From Elysia crispata (Eukaryota; Mollusca; Gastropoda; Plakobranchidae), in NCBI GenBank assembly GCA_033675545.1, contig JAWDGP010000286.1:478501-542500 (forward strand): 64,000 nt of DNA. The letters are read 5' to 3'. Made by a program: the position numbers and the translations under genes. Numbering within the stretch: position 1 is the first letter of the stretch; each line of letters starts with the position of its first letter. Below the pieces are notes generated by a model. That model worked only from the letters and a program-made list of their open reading frames with translations. It ran no database searches and was not told where the DNA came from. Below, piece after piece: positions 37,101-45,545 of the stretch.

Positions 37101-40100
37101 TGGAATAAATATTTCAAAGAATTAAAGGCTTCTCAGTTACCTCTTTAAAAAAATTCCAAAGTATACAATAGCTTTTTTTTTTCTCTTCCAGTTTATGGGA
37201 CCTATGATGGAACATGTGGTCAAAGCTATTGATTTCCACCACAATTATGAAGATGTAATTACCACATCTTTTGAGCTGTTTTCAGAGGTTGTTGCGAAAA
37301 TGTTGCCCTACTTGAATACTGTGAGTAAGATATTTTTTAATATAATTTGTATTACAACTAGGCATTTAATAAGCATAACTTTTTATGGCTTTATTCTGAG
37401 AGACTCCTCTTAGAAGGCATTTTTATAAATATATCTTAAAAACATATTGAAATAATGGGACATGCTTAGATTTCAGATGCATATTTTATTACACTTTTCT
37501 TTTCTAATTTGATCCTCATCACAATAGAAAACCATGAGGAAAAAGAAAAAAGCAACAGATTTCTAACTTTTATTTTACTTGTACCTGTGAATGTAAAATA
37601 TGTTTTTTTAATATTTATGATTTAAATTATTTTATATTTCTTATCTATTTCAATTCACTTTATCTTACAGGCTGACTCACAGATGCTTTACCAGCTTTGT
37701 CTTTCTGCTATCCAGATGTTTGCTAAACATAATTTAGGTAACATTTTATACTTATAGAAATACTTTCCCTTTTATTGCACCCTTTCTGTTCACTTTAATT
37801 GATATACACATACATTTATGTACGGTTTGATTGAGATTGGGCTTTGAGAAATTTAATATGACTTTTGCTGGAAAGTGTAGATTTCTAGGGATTTTCAAAG
37901 TCATAAAACAACCCTAAATACATAAGATAAAAAACTTACACACAAAAGAAATGGTTTTTCCACGTAACTTGAAGACAAAAACCTCCAATCACTTCACTAT
38001 TTTTCCATTTGCAAAATCTGGTGAGACCTAGATATAGGCTCTTCCATAAATTAATTTCAACTCTTTAAACCTGTGTCAATCATTCCAACTCTTCAAATAG
38101 GCTCTATGTTGAGGTTTCCATTGTGAGAAAGTAGAATCTAAGTCTTGTTTTCCTTTGAGCATTGCTGTGCTTTTTATTTTTCTTGAGACCCAAATACCCT
38201 TTTATATCTACCAAATGCGCATAACACAAAACAAATAAAGAGGGAAAAATTGTATTCAAGCTCAAGGTGTGTATCTATAATAGATCCATAAACTAAAAAT
38301 TGAAAGTCTGTCTTGAATTTTATATCTTTAGACAGTTTGGTATACAAGAGAATTATGCTGAGAAAACTTAGAGGAGAAATAAACAGAAACTATATTGATC
38401 TTGTTTTCATGGTGTATAGTAGAATTTTATTTTGTTGATAAAAAAATAATTCCAAAGGTACCTTTCATTATTTTAACCAGGGAGACACTGTGTGAGTGCA
38501 CAAGATGAGCAGGAGACAAAATTCAAGGACATTATTCTTATTATGGAGATGTTGAGTAACCTCATGTCAAAAGATATTCTTGATTTCAACAAAGGTAAAA
38601 TGTTATAAGATAAATAATGTAATTTCATGTTTACCCTGAAATAATTTTTTTCAACAATTCAACCAATAGTGAATGTTTTTTTCTCTCATTATGCTCTGTA
38701 ATGAAATCAGTAAGTCACAAATAAAAGTTCTCAAATATACAAACTTCTGAAGTGTGCAATAAACTGTAATTAATAAATTCATTCTTTCCCTTTAAACTGT
38801 ATTAATTTGCAAATTTGAACTATCACATTTTTATAATCTTATCTCTAGGGCTGCCAACAAGTACAAATTTACTATGTTAATATTAAAATGATTCCCAGAT
38901 ACTGGAGTAGTGAAGAAAGTCTAAAAATACTGAAATGACTTTAACATAGATTTTTTTACATGTCACATGAAACACTTTAGTCCTTCATTTGTATATGAAA
39001 AACAATCTTTTTCTTTTTTTTTTTTTTTAAATTTTCTCAAGTTTAATGTTGATGTAAGCGATTCATATCTATTTTAATGACTGGTACAGATGAGGTTGAA
39101 GAAATTTATCAATTTATTGTGAATACCTTAGTTTTTGTTTTCTCTAACAATTAGTACTGCAATGGCATACTAAATACCCAAAGTTTCATTTGTAATGAAA
39201 TTGATGTCTCTGGGTTTGGCAGCTCTGTATCTCTGAACAATCGTTGAATTAATCAAGAAAAAAGCATACATGTGAACATTTTTAATGCTTTATTATTTTG
39301 ATATGTTTTTTGGTTATTTTATTGAATTTACCTATTTTCAAAGATAAGTGTCTAGTATAAACATACTTGGTATTTATCATCATATTGTTTTGATGATCTT
39401 TTATTTACAGAGAAATAAATCTTCGATATCTAGCATACTTTTTTGCCTAAATCTTTGGGATGGGTGTGGATAAAAAAGGGAATCTTGAAGTGTCATATAT
39501 GAATCAACTAAGTCCACATGGAAAAATTGATTTTAAAGGTTATTTGTACCATATATTAATCGCACTGTTTTAACTCAAAACAAGGTTGAATGTCTCACAT
39601 ACTTTTTTTTATCTTAAATTGTTGACCACTTGCTCCATATGTGGAGTTTAAGGTTTGCTGTTGCTGAGCCTTGCTTGTTCAATACCAAGAAATTGTTTGT
39701 AAAATTTGTAAAGCAGGTTGTTTTCTTTGTTGGATAACAATTTTGAAATGTACCTTTTCAATTATTGTCTTTGGAATATATGTTATTTTAATCTGTTAAA
39801 TATTGATTTAGAGGAGCAAGAGAAAGACAAGAACAGTATAGATGGACCTACGGTGGTTATTTATGGTCTAGATCTCATTGTGCCTTTAATGAGTACAGAG
39901 ATGTTAAAAGTGAGTTTTTGATGTTTTTTTTCATATATTTTTTTATTATCGATTACCTTAAGCTCATACATCATATTTTGCCTTTGTATTTTAAATTGCT
40001 ACCACCACTACAAAAGCAAATACTTAGGCTATTCTGATGCCATAAACTCTACAACCAGCTATCACCATTACTGCAATCACCACTACCACTGGACTCTTGG

Positions 40101-43100
40101 GAAGTATTGGCAGATTCAAATTTGTTCCAAATTATCTAGGTTTCTGATTTACTGCATATGTTGGAATTTCAGTCTACACCCAATTATTTATTTAACCTGA
40201 GTTTTCTGGTGAACTTCATAGGCATTAAGAAGACTGCAAAATTTCATTATGATTTAAACCCACAGATTCCTCATGAATTTTATTCAGGCATTCAGCAAAA
40301 AGCTTTCCAACACTAGGCAAACATGGGCTTATAGCACTCTGAAAGAAATCAATAACTTTCACTGTGCATTCATACTTGACTTGGCATTCATAAATCTATG
40401 TCTAGAAAGAGGCAGATAAAATTTGAAATAAAAGCATTTTTTTTGTTTCATGGTCTGGTTTATTGACTTCTTTGTTGGGAGGATATTTTATGGTTACATA
40501 CAAATCGAGGATATATATATATATTTCACACTAAAATTGATATTTGTTTAGTTTTACATTGTAGAGAAAATTTCAATCTTCTTATCCTTTTGTCTAAAAA
40601 GGCTTCATGGTTGGCGAAATAACCTTCCCAATTAGATATACAGTTTTATCTGAAAATTAAGAATTCTATATCCTTAGAATCTTTTGCGATTTTTGTGGTT
40701 CTACATGTACTAAAACTACTGCTTTTGCTACTGCCCTTGTCTCTGCTGTTTCCGTTTTACAACGACTACCAACACTACTGCTATGACCACTACTACCAGT
40801 ACTGTTATGATCGCTATCACTAATGTGGCAAGACACTTCTGCATCACCATTTTACAGCTATTGTCACCACTTTTCAGTACTATCACCTTACCATTTTTCC
40901 ACTTCCACCACCAGTCCCTTTACTAATAGCATTACTGCTTCTACAACTATTACTGCTTCTATAATTACTTTTCATGGTTGCATTAACTTTAATGACTGAA
41001 AATTTTTATTTATTTTTGTTTCTTTTTTGTATATGGGTTTGATAAAAACTAAAAACCTTAATATTATGTAAAATGTAATTTTTTTTTTCTTCCTTACCCC
41101 TTACCTCTTTTAGTTTCCAGTGCTGTGCAGCTGTTATTTCCGTCTCATTTCATACATGTCTGATTTGCACTCCGAGAGGTTTTGCCAGCTTCCAGAAAAC
41201 CTCTTCAACAGCATTATGGCTTCAGTGGAGCACGGTTTCAATTCGTATCCTTTTAACAATCTGAGTTCTTTGTTTCATCTGCTTAAATACTTTTCAAGTC
41301 TAAGTGATTGTTACGTTGAATGAATTCCTATCTCCTTTTTATCATTATGAAGCCATTTAGTTACAAAAAAAAAAGAATGTTAAAAGAAGGATAAATGTGT
41401 GTGTGAAACAGGCTGAAAGCCAGACTTTGTGTTTATTCAGATGTGGCTGTTAAGAATGACAAGGAAAAGCACCTAAGCACAGGTTTTACCGCAGTATCTT
41501 TGCCTATTTCTCTATTTTTCTTTTGTGTATTATTTCTGAACACCTATTCTGCCAGGTACAGCCCAGAAACTGTGGCACTCTGTTACAGTGCTGTTGCTTC
41601 CCTAGCTCAGTATGCAGAGCTTTTAGCTTTAAGGCAAATCAAACCACTGGTAACCATTATTTGTGTTGCCCTATTGGCCAGTTCATGGTATTTAATTTGT
41701 TTTCTTTTTTCTAAGGTATACTCCTTTTTTTCATTTTGATCATTACTTTTCTTGAATAACATTATGGCGGGTTTGCTCTCAATTTGCTGGCATTTGAGTA
41801 AGGCAGCTCGAACTAAGCACTTGGAGCAGATTCTCTTTATTTTGTTAATCAATAACCTCATTTTTTATGTCTTGTGATTATTTCGTTTTCTTGCTGCTAA
41901 TTAGTTGTATTAACTGACTTGACTTTTAATTGGGAACACACTGTATGTTTGAAAGAGAGAAGCTTCATTTCTGACATAAATACATGATGACAATTCAGAA
42001 TTTATTAAAAGTTTTATTTCAAATCACAATTATGAATTTAGATTTAATTCTATTTCACAGCTATCTCAAGTATTAATCAACCTTATCAAATAATAGTCAA
42101 TTCGTTTATGAAACTCATCAAATACCTGGGAATAGTATGAGAGAATCCAAACTAATGAAGATTTTATATTACAAAGTTGTAGAAAAATCTAAATTTGCAC
42201 ATAGAAAGGTTGATGCCTTTATAAAATATAACTGTGGCCAGTTCCCTCTGTAAAATAATGATCTCTTCAATCTTGAAGCCACAAAATGACAGTTTTATTC
42301 CAAGCTTTCTTTTTTTCGTTATAAAACCATTTTTAAAACTTTAAATGTTTGTAATTGTATATATCTTGACTTTCTTAAAAAACAAAATACACAGCTGATT
42401 TAAAAAAAAAGAGAATCTGTTGGCAAATTTACAGTTTTGCTCTAAAAAGTCAGTGTTGTTAGTTGTTGAGATTCTAAAAAAAAGTTATTGCCTTTACGAT
42501 ACTCCCTCTCAGATGTGGAACAGATGTCTCTAGGATGCTCTTTGAGACTATTTTATCCATTGCAACTCATTCTTTTCAGAATCCACAGTCAGCACAACAT
42601 TTGCAGGGAACACTAAGTCATTTTTTAAAGGTAAATCATCAATTTTCAGTTATCAGGAAATGTTTTGACAGTTTTGTGTTAAAAACTGACATTTTTTCAA
42701 AGGTTGTAATATCAAAGGCAAAGCAGCCACATTGCACTGTTCCTGTAAAGGATGGATTTATAAATTTGTTAATATTGAAAAAGAAGTGTACAAAATAATT
42801 TTAAACTGATTTGGTTCTAAGAAAATACATTTATCTATTCAAATAAAAAAAAAATGTAAATGGTAGAAAATGTGTATAGCTCTAAAACTAACTTTATTAT
42901 GAAGTTTTATGTCTGTGAATTTGAGCTGCATTTGTCTTGGTTTTTTTTATATTTGACTTACAGCCATCCCCTTCTTTAAGTAGCTAACGAAGAAATGTGT
43001 CTACCATGAGTATTTTGACAACATACTCTCAGATCCACAAATGACACAAAGTCAATCAGGGATATGTTTTTTTTTTCCCTCCCTTGATTGTGCCACTTTT

Positions 43101-45545
43101 TTTTTCTGAAAACAATACATCCTGCTGTGTCCCTTACGTTATCTCATTGGTCTAAAAACTGGGCGACCAGTAACATGGTTATCTTACCATTCTACACAGG
43201 GACTTGTCAGAGTTAAAATCAAATGCTGAAGTAAAGTGTGGTTATTCAATCTTTTTGGCCTTTGTATAGTTTAAAAATGATTATGCCAGATAATTAATAG
43301 TGCAGCTTTCTTAGAAGACCAATATCAAAGTTATGAAAGTATTCAAATCGGAGCAACATGTCTTCATCTCACACTTATTCATGCCTCATTTCTTTTTTCA
43401 TGGCAAGTCCTTGATGAATGATTCATAAGTTTCTTTTTTTTTCTTACGTAGTACAAACCATATGAGTAAGGTAAGTCCTGCAAGGACTCGCTAGCAAAAA
43501 TAAATGTCATCAGAAGGCCCAACTGCAAGAATAACTGTCAGTATAAGGTATATTTTGCTCGCTTTGAGCATATATTCTACATCAATAACAGCCCCTCAAA
43601 CCAAAATTTCTTTGCAAAATTTGTGTCTGTTTATCAGGTCATTTTGCATGCTATATTGTTATGTGAGAGGCTTTCAGGTTCTTTTGTCTCTTTTTTACCG
43701 ACACATTTTGAAAAGAATAAAAACTGATAATTATATGGAAAATAATAAGATTTTGGACTAGATGAAAGCACCTGATTGAGATTTGTGTGTGGAAAACCCT
43801 ATCTTAATCATTGTAGCATGTGTTTGACAGAGGACATTTTCTTTTGGTTGAGTAGTTTTTAGGGTTACCAACTTCTCAGGTTGTTGATCATCTAAATTTA
43901 ATTATACTTAAAAATGACTCTTTTATCCTAAGGAATAAAAAAATTGTTATCTTTAAAAATTTTAATTTATTCTACACCATTTTAACCTGTTATCACAATG
44001 TTTATCATATGATATATTCAACTTATTTGTCATCGGTCGTAAAAGAAAAAAGTCAGAACACTAGGATGTGAAAGGCAATAGAGAGAAAGTAAAATTAATA
44101 TGACTGACTGCCCATTCAAAGTAAATACCAAACACAGCATTTTGAAATCTGTTTTTATAGGTTACGAGTAGTTTTCAGTTTCCTAAGTAATTGTCAAATG
44201 ATACCAAGAGCAAGTGGTGTTCATATGTTGGCCAGGATATGAAGAAAGGTTGCAATTTAAAGTCTCTTGATCTGTTCCCCCTCCTTTTCTGACTAATTTG
44301 ACCTTTCTATTTGGCAGTTCTCTTAATTAAAGCATGATGCAAGATTAGTTGTAAAAAGCTCTCAGCTTGTAGAACATACAATTTGCAATTAATGTTCATT
44401 TTATTGTGTATTGAAAAAGTAAGATTAATCTTGAATTTATTATCAGTATCAGTGTGCTTTTCCGCTTGTAAATGCTTTTTTTTTTTCACTCCTTTAATTT
44501 ATTGTTCAAAGTTTTTGAACTTTGATTACCTGCACTATTTTCATTAGAAAGACAGATCAACTCTTCAATTTCAGTATTTTCCTTTGCGTCAATTTTTTTT
44601 TATCCATTAAGATTTTGCAGACTTTACTCAGAGTTTAATTAAACAAGACAAAGCTAAAACATCATTTCAAACAATTTCTTTTCCTTTGACTTTTTTCAAA
44701 GGTTGTCTTCCGTATGCTGGTGCTAGAAAATTTTGATCTTGCCTTACAGGAGATTGGAAGTACCACATTATTTTGTCTAATATGCTGTAATCAGGTACAT
44801 CTATCTTATTTTCTTTTCTTAAAGGCATGAATTATGCAGTTATTGAGGTTTAGATCTTTAGAAAACAATTTATCTTTTGATAGTGATCATATTTTCAACT
44901 TCTCTTGAAGAAAGGTAAAATTAAGATTTGATGGTAAAAAATATTCAATGCAGGTGTGTTGATTGAATTTAGAATTGATCAATTCTGATGATGCCTAATT
45001 GACTAAAGCAGTAGCTTTGAGTTACAATTAAATTAACATTATTTTCACTTTCTGCTGACAAATTGTTTTTTTTTTAAAAGCTATTTGAGATATGATCAAA
45101 AGCTGAAATTAGATATTTTAATTCTGGTTTTATCTGTTCTCCTACAGAGCAGAATCATTACTTGTCATAGCTGTACTTGTTGTGTTTCAAAATATAGCTC
45201 AAGTTTTGAGAGTACAGACATATCTTAGTTACTATGAATATTAAACACTATGTTATGAACAAGTATTACATGTCCCTCAAACTTCCACAACCTAAATTTT
45301 TTTTTCTAAAATCAGTTTTTTTCTCTCCATAATGTATCATAATGGATTAGGATCTCTATCGCGACCTTGTGAATGAACTGATCCAGGCTCAGCCAGATGA
45401 GTACAAGGAGCGACTTCTAGTGGCCTTCACCCAACTCACACCTCCTGCCTTAAATATGCATATTTCTCGGAACAACAAAGTAACATTCCGAGGAAACTTT
45501 GACATTTTCCTCAATAGTGTGCGAGGTTTCCTCTGTGTCAGATAG
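13105..45545 (+). CDS. XPO4: XPO4, exportin-4 (27 coding exons, complete)
   Basis: Importin-beta superfamily nuclear transport receptor. Exportin-4 is known to export eIF5A and Smad3 with RanGTP and to import some Sox proteins. The 27 exons join in one frame to 3528 nt (1175 residues; human 1151). Landmarks: NEQRLAAQELILNFRKTR with YTLFQAATTIKEAI (N-terminal Ran-binding region, residues 24-80), YVREQILQTVAVILKR, TSSVGLTWEFHIKCKRAFE, YLSQFIEGLL, YMESYEKLLESWMSL, VFNSYLQCHLAAPDG (446-460), an acidic loop NPDDKDEEINETEEDD, LPLATAFGLDTEG, IYGLDLIVPLMS, and a C-terminus VRGFLCVR followed by TAG (human VGGLLCVK). The chain should be a superhelix of HEAT repeats. The start is the first ATG after in-frame stops. 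All introns are GT-AG except intron 24 (GC-AG). No frameshift or stop interrupts it, so it looks functional. Confidence 0.96.
13159..15944 (+). other. XPO4 intron 1
   Basis: 2.8-kb intron. It holds the AGATCTAGAT array near its 5' end and a GC-richer block at about 15490-15690 that looks like an old interspersed repeat. A reverse-strand open frame at 14521-14766 has no recognisable family. Confidence 0.55.
13296..13400. repeat. 29-bp palindromic AGATCTAG tandem array
   Basis: Three full copies plus a partial one of a 29-bp unit built from AGATCTAG palindromes separated alternately by ATT and TTCT. Each unit is almost its own reverse complement. Confidence 0.9.
15945..16050 (+). CDS. XPO4: XPO4 exon 2
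   Basis: LPPHMVTNEQRLAAQELI then FRKTRMPYAVCQYIL. Matches human VNNEQRQHAEHIFLSFRKSK, the start of the importin-beta N-terminal region. Ends phase 1 at GTAGGA. Confidence 0.95.
16247..16395 (+). CDS. XPO4: XPO4 exon 3
   Basis: ENSKSDYTLFQAATTIKEAI then RDWSLM and LRSFLLRYI. Human has VDYVLFQAATAIMEAVVREW. Ends phase 0 at GTAGTA. Confidence 0.96.
16975..17109 (+). CDS. XPO4: XPO4 exon 4
   Basis: SYVREQILQTVAVILKRAT then LFEDVTTLISSGN. Human has KYVREQILLAVAVIVKRGS. Two overlapping AGs at the acceptor; only the first keeps frame. Confidence 0.94.
17515..17631 (+). CDS. XPO4: XPO4 exon 5
   Basis: QLVACSMLTSLLNEYS then TSSVGLTWEFHIKCKRAFE. Ends phase 0 at GTAAGT. The last 24 bp of the exon plus the donor are duplicated just downstream (17651-17690). 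Confidence 0.95.
17608..17690. repeat. 40-bp tandem duplication across the exon 5 donor
   Basis: Two identical 40-bp copies (17608-17647 and 17651-17690) separated by GGG. Each carries the end of exon 5 and a GTAAGT donor. Use of the downstream donor would add 43 nt and an in-frame TAA. Confidence 0.95.
18495..18651 (+). CDS. XPO4: XPO4 exon 6
   Basis: LSDLKRVFMFSLKVLNEI then FLNRILCIAEQVLSWEF. Human has EVLQEF and LALANQVLSWNF. Ends phase 1 at GTGAAT. Confidence 0.94.
19281..19390 (+). CDS. XPO4: XPO4 exon 7
   Basis: KLHSHAFSTNPNASLRPPDS followed by WRDVLLEKSTLSLFFR. Human has LLKPTESWRETLLDSRVMELFF. Ends phase 0 at GTAAGT. Confidence 0.94.
20940..22600 (-). pseudogene. LINE (RTE/BovB-like?) reverse transcriptase fragment, decayed
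   Basis: On the minus strand, in order: AAIRKMKLGKVTGPDSITVE with LLEALEDYGIDKI; RIIMMQVRNKIKLETAEEQC; AFDRERHNEIITKL (after an internal deletion); HGVRQGCMLFPHFFLSLQI; GYPQIKVREHNVNNMR followed by a stop and ADDP (the YADD catalytic box with Tyr changed to a stop); EVMVVSQKNEC; KYLGTFVLSNRCSNTEIA; CYIDPIVLYGCKA; and RDRDTWKIMMACAKEQGT with a stop at the 3' end. Several frameshifts and stops. Truncated at the 5' end, with no endonuclease domain. It ends in GACTGACTGATTGAA-like short repeats. Family assignment within non-LTR elements is uncertain. Confidence 0.85.
23518..23970. repeat. about four degenerate copies of a ~125-bp tandem repeat
   Basis: Copies begin near 23520, 23627, 23766 and 23893. 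Shared blocks in the same order: (G/T)TAGACCT..CTCC, GTGATTGGTTGATTGA, a CATCTCTCC pyrimidine block, CTGTAGG.CTAGG, GAACAAT..TGTTATTGCT, and ACATTTTG. Spacing varies from about 105 to 140 bp. Confidence 0.75.
24857..24988 (+). CDS. XPO4: XPO4 exon 8
   Basis: IHQKARFNSEMAHHSMQCLV then QLACLNGSIF. Human has VHRKIREDSDMAQDSLQCLAQLASLHGPIF. Phase 0 at both ends. Confidence 0.94.
25872..25945 (+). CDS. XPO4: XPO4 exon 9
   Basis: VQETCHASSQYLSQFIEGLL then HMLS. Human has DYLAHFIEGLLNTI. Ends phase 2 at GTGAGT. Confidence 0.92.
26595..26769 (+). CDS. XPO4: XPO4 exon 10
   Basis: Completes Leu345, then IDLQDYENFGVACIFKNLLL and LTCKIGRFAAQEES. Human has LTCSFGRSAALEE. Ends phase 0 at GTTAGT. Confidence 0.93.
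27124..27239. repeat. 58-bp perfect tandem duplication at the exon 11 acceptor
   Basis: Two identical 58-bp units (27124-27181, 27182-27239) that include a T-rich tract and CTCTTACTTTCTTGTCAATC. Only the second is followed directly by the AG used for exon 11. Confidence 0.93.
27242..27418 (+). CDS. XPO4: XPO4 exon 11
   Basis: LHKDDTIYMESYEKLLESWM then ATQVFNSYLQCHLAAPDG. Human has DKDDMVYMEAYDKLLESWL and AVQVFNSYIQCHLAAPDG, one of the best conserved XPO4 segments. Phase 0 at both ends. Confidence 0.97.
27702..27832 (+). CDS. XPO4: XPO4 exon 12
   Basis: Acidic loop NPDDKDEEINETEEDD, then FADQLCCIGSLGRLIPEHSL. Human has FSDQLASVGMLGRIAAEHCI. Ends phase 2 at GTAAGT. Confidence 0.95.
28388..28536 (+). 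CDS. XPO4: XPO4 exon 13
   Basis: ILEDRVDQMSSQLQSLQQRR then LHALQEDLHWIVLVAG. Human has LLEERVTRLHGQLQRHQQQL and LYEDIHWLILVTG. Ends phase 1 at GTCAGT. Confidence 0.95.
28916..29090 (+). CDS. XPO4: XPO4 exon 14
   Basis: GNLLADSAEGETPTIPSNVM then LEHKVDSVIR. Human has GYLLADDTQGETPLIPPEIM and NRTDSVIRLL. Ends phase 2 at GTAAAT. Confidence 0.95.
29729..29888 (+). CDS. XPO4: XPO4 exon 15
   Basis: LITAVFGLCEVGNRAMSAKL then LSPQVDCTLMWFLERWSDAY. Human has LSPQMGKDIVWFLKRWAKTY. Ends phase 0 at GTTGGT, a weak donor. Confidence 0.94.
29889..31154 (+). other. XPO4 intron 15
   Basis: A block at about 30140-30460 is less AT-rich than its surroundings and open on both strands (about 100 codons each), but neither frame resembles a known protein. 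It may be an interspersed repeat. AGATCTAGA motifs occur at about 30850-30890. Confidence 0.4.
31155..31324 (+). CDS. XPO4: XPO4 exon 16
   Basis: MSLPLATAFGLDTEGVRWTF then LQKIFTTLSVWNSEPAL. Human has ISLPFSTAFGADTEGSQW and LLQKVISNLSVWSSEQDL. Ends phase 2 at GTAATT. Confidence 0.96.
31325..32973 (+). other. XPO4 intron 16
   Basis: 1.6-kb intron. It contains an (AT)n run at 31457-31475 and scattered TCTAGA/AGATCTAG motifs. No coding exon recognised. Confidence 0.5.
32974..33148 (+). CDS. XPO4: XPO4 exon 17
   Basis: AMYLSQSEVLWSLARLES then ARRQFMKAMVLAGCGI and EEQYWKL. Human has VQRTLMKALVLGGFAH and KQQYWTEVL. Ends phase 0 at GTAAGT. Confidence 0.93.
34533..34691 (+). CDS. XPO4: XPO4 exon 18
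   Basis: LLHSNHERFQHLAESTAFKE then VARQQFLYLLESLIGIATAT. Human has EEVKQEITATLEALCGIAEA. Phase 0 at both ends. Confidence 0.93.
34692..37191 (+). other. XPO4 intron 18
   Basis: 2.5-kb intron. A cluster of AGATCTAG-type motifs lies at 35100-35270. A GC-richer block at about 35840-36320 contrasts with its AT-rich flanks and is probably an old interspersed repeat of unknown family. No exon seen. Confidence 0.5.
37192..37320 (+). CDS. XPO4: XPO4 exon 19
   Basis: FMGPMMEHVVKAIDFHHNYE then VITTSFELFSEVVAKMLPYL. Human has FLMDFLTNCIGLMEVYKNTP. Phase 0 at both ends, GTGAGT donor. Confidence 0.92.
37671..37737 (+). CDS. XPO4: XPO4 exon 20 (67 bp)
   Basis: ADSQMLYQLCLSAIQMFAKH then NL. Human has KAMNLYEACLTLLQVYSKNNLG. 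Ends phase 1 at GTAACA. Confidence 0.91.
38481..38594 (+). CDS. XPO4: XPO4 exon 21
   Basis: GRHCVSAQDEQETKFKDIIL then IMEMLSNLMSKDILDF. Human has YQDLLLIMELLTNLLSKEFIDF. Ends phase 1 at GTAAAA. Confidence 0.94.
38847..39227. mobile_element. hAT-like miniature element in XPO4 intron 21
   Basis: The left end reads AGGGCTGCCAA and the reverse complement of the right end reads CAGAGCTGCCAA. The element is flanked on both sides by a 7-bp direct repeat TATCTCT (38840-38846, 39228-39234). CAGNGCTGCC-like ends with 7-8 bp duplications fit hAT. The inverted repeats are short and the interior is non-coding. Confidence 0.5.
39812..39909 (+). CDS. XPO4: XPO4 exon 22
   Basis: EEQEKDKNSIDGPTVVIYGL then DLIVPLMSTEMLK. 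Human has VVLYGVNLILPLMSQDLLK. Ends phase 0 at GTGAGT. Confidence 0.95.
40703..40985. repeat. degenerate trinucleotide (ACT/ACC/CTG-like) stretch
   Basis: Run of imperfect 3-base repeats such as ACTACCAACACTACTGCTAT, mostly variants of ACT, ACC and GCT. A weaker outlier occurs at about 39998-40090. It lies in XPO4 intron 22 and is probably a decayed trinucleotide microsatellite. Confidence 0.6.
41114..41244 (+). CDS. XPO4: XPO4 exon 23
   Basis: FPVLCSCYFRLISYMSDLHS then CQLPENLFNSIMASVEHGF. Human has FPTLCNQYYKLITFICEI and QLPEDLFKSLMYSLELG. Ends phase 2 at GTATCC. Confidence 0.95.
41556..41633 (+). CDS. XPO4: XPO4 exon 24, with inferred GC donor
   Basis: YSPETVALCYSAVASLAQYA then ELLAL plus two bases of Arg. 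Ending at AAG followed by GCAAAT gives phase 2 and joins exon 25 in frame. The alternative GT donor at 41650-41651 leaves phase 0, which no acceptor of exon 25 fits. Confidence 0.75.
42513..42630 (+). CDS. XPO4: XPO4 exon 25
   Basis: CGTDVSRMLFETILSIATHS then AQHLQGTLSHFLK (human LFLATRHFLK). CTCTCAG acceptor; ends phase 0 at GTAAAT. The segment before SHFLK is longer than in human. A second possible acceptor at 42533 has the same phase. Confidence 0.78.
44702..44794 (+). CDS. XPO4: XPO4 exon 26
   Basis: VVFRMLVLENFDLALQEIGS then TTLFCLICCNQ. Human has LVFDMLVLQKHNTEM and YTLVCLHQ. Phase 0 at both ends. Confidence 0.94.
45351..45545 (+). CDS. XPO4: XPO4 exon 27 and stop
   Basis: DLYRDLVNELIQAQPDEYKE, then FTQLTPPAL and FDIFLNSVRGFLCVR before TAG. 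Human has AFNKLTASSTPPTL and LEEFMANVGGLLCVK. Terminal coding exon. Confidence 0.96.
   Translation, partial: DLYRDLVNELIQAQPDEYKERLLVAFTQLTPPALNMHISRNNKVTFRGNFDIFLNSVRGFLCVR

Noticed and set aside
41650..41739. Continuation of XPO4 exon 24 through the GT at 41650
   Set aside because: It would add a hydrophobic stretch absent from exportin-4, and the phase cannot be joined to exon 25.
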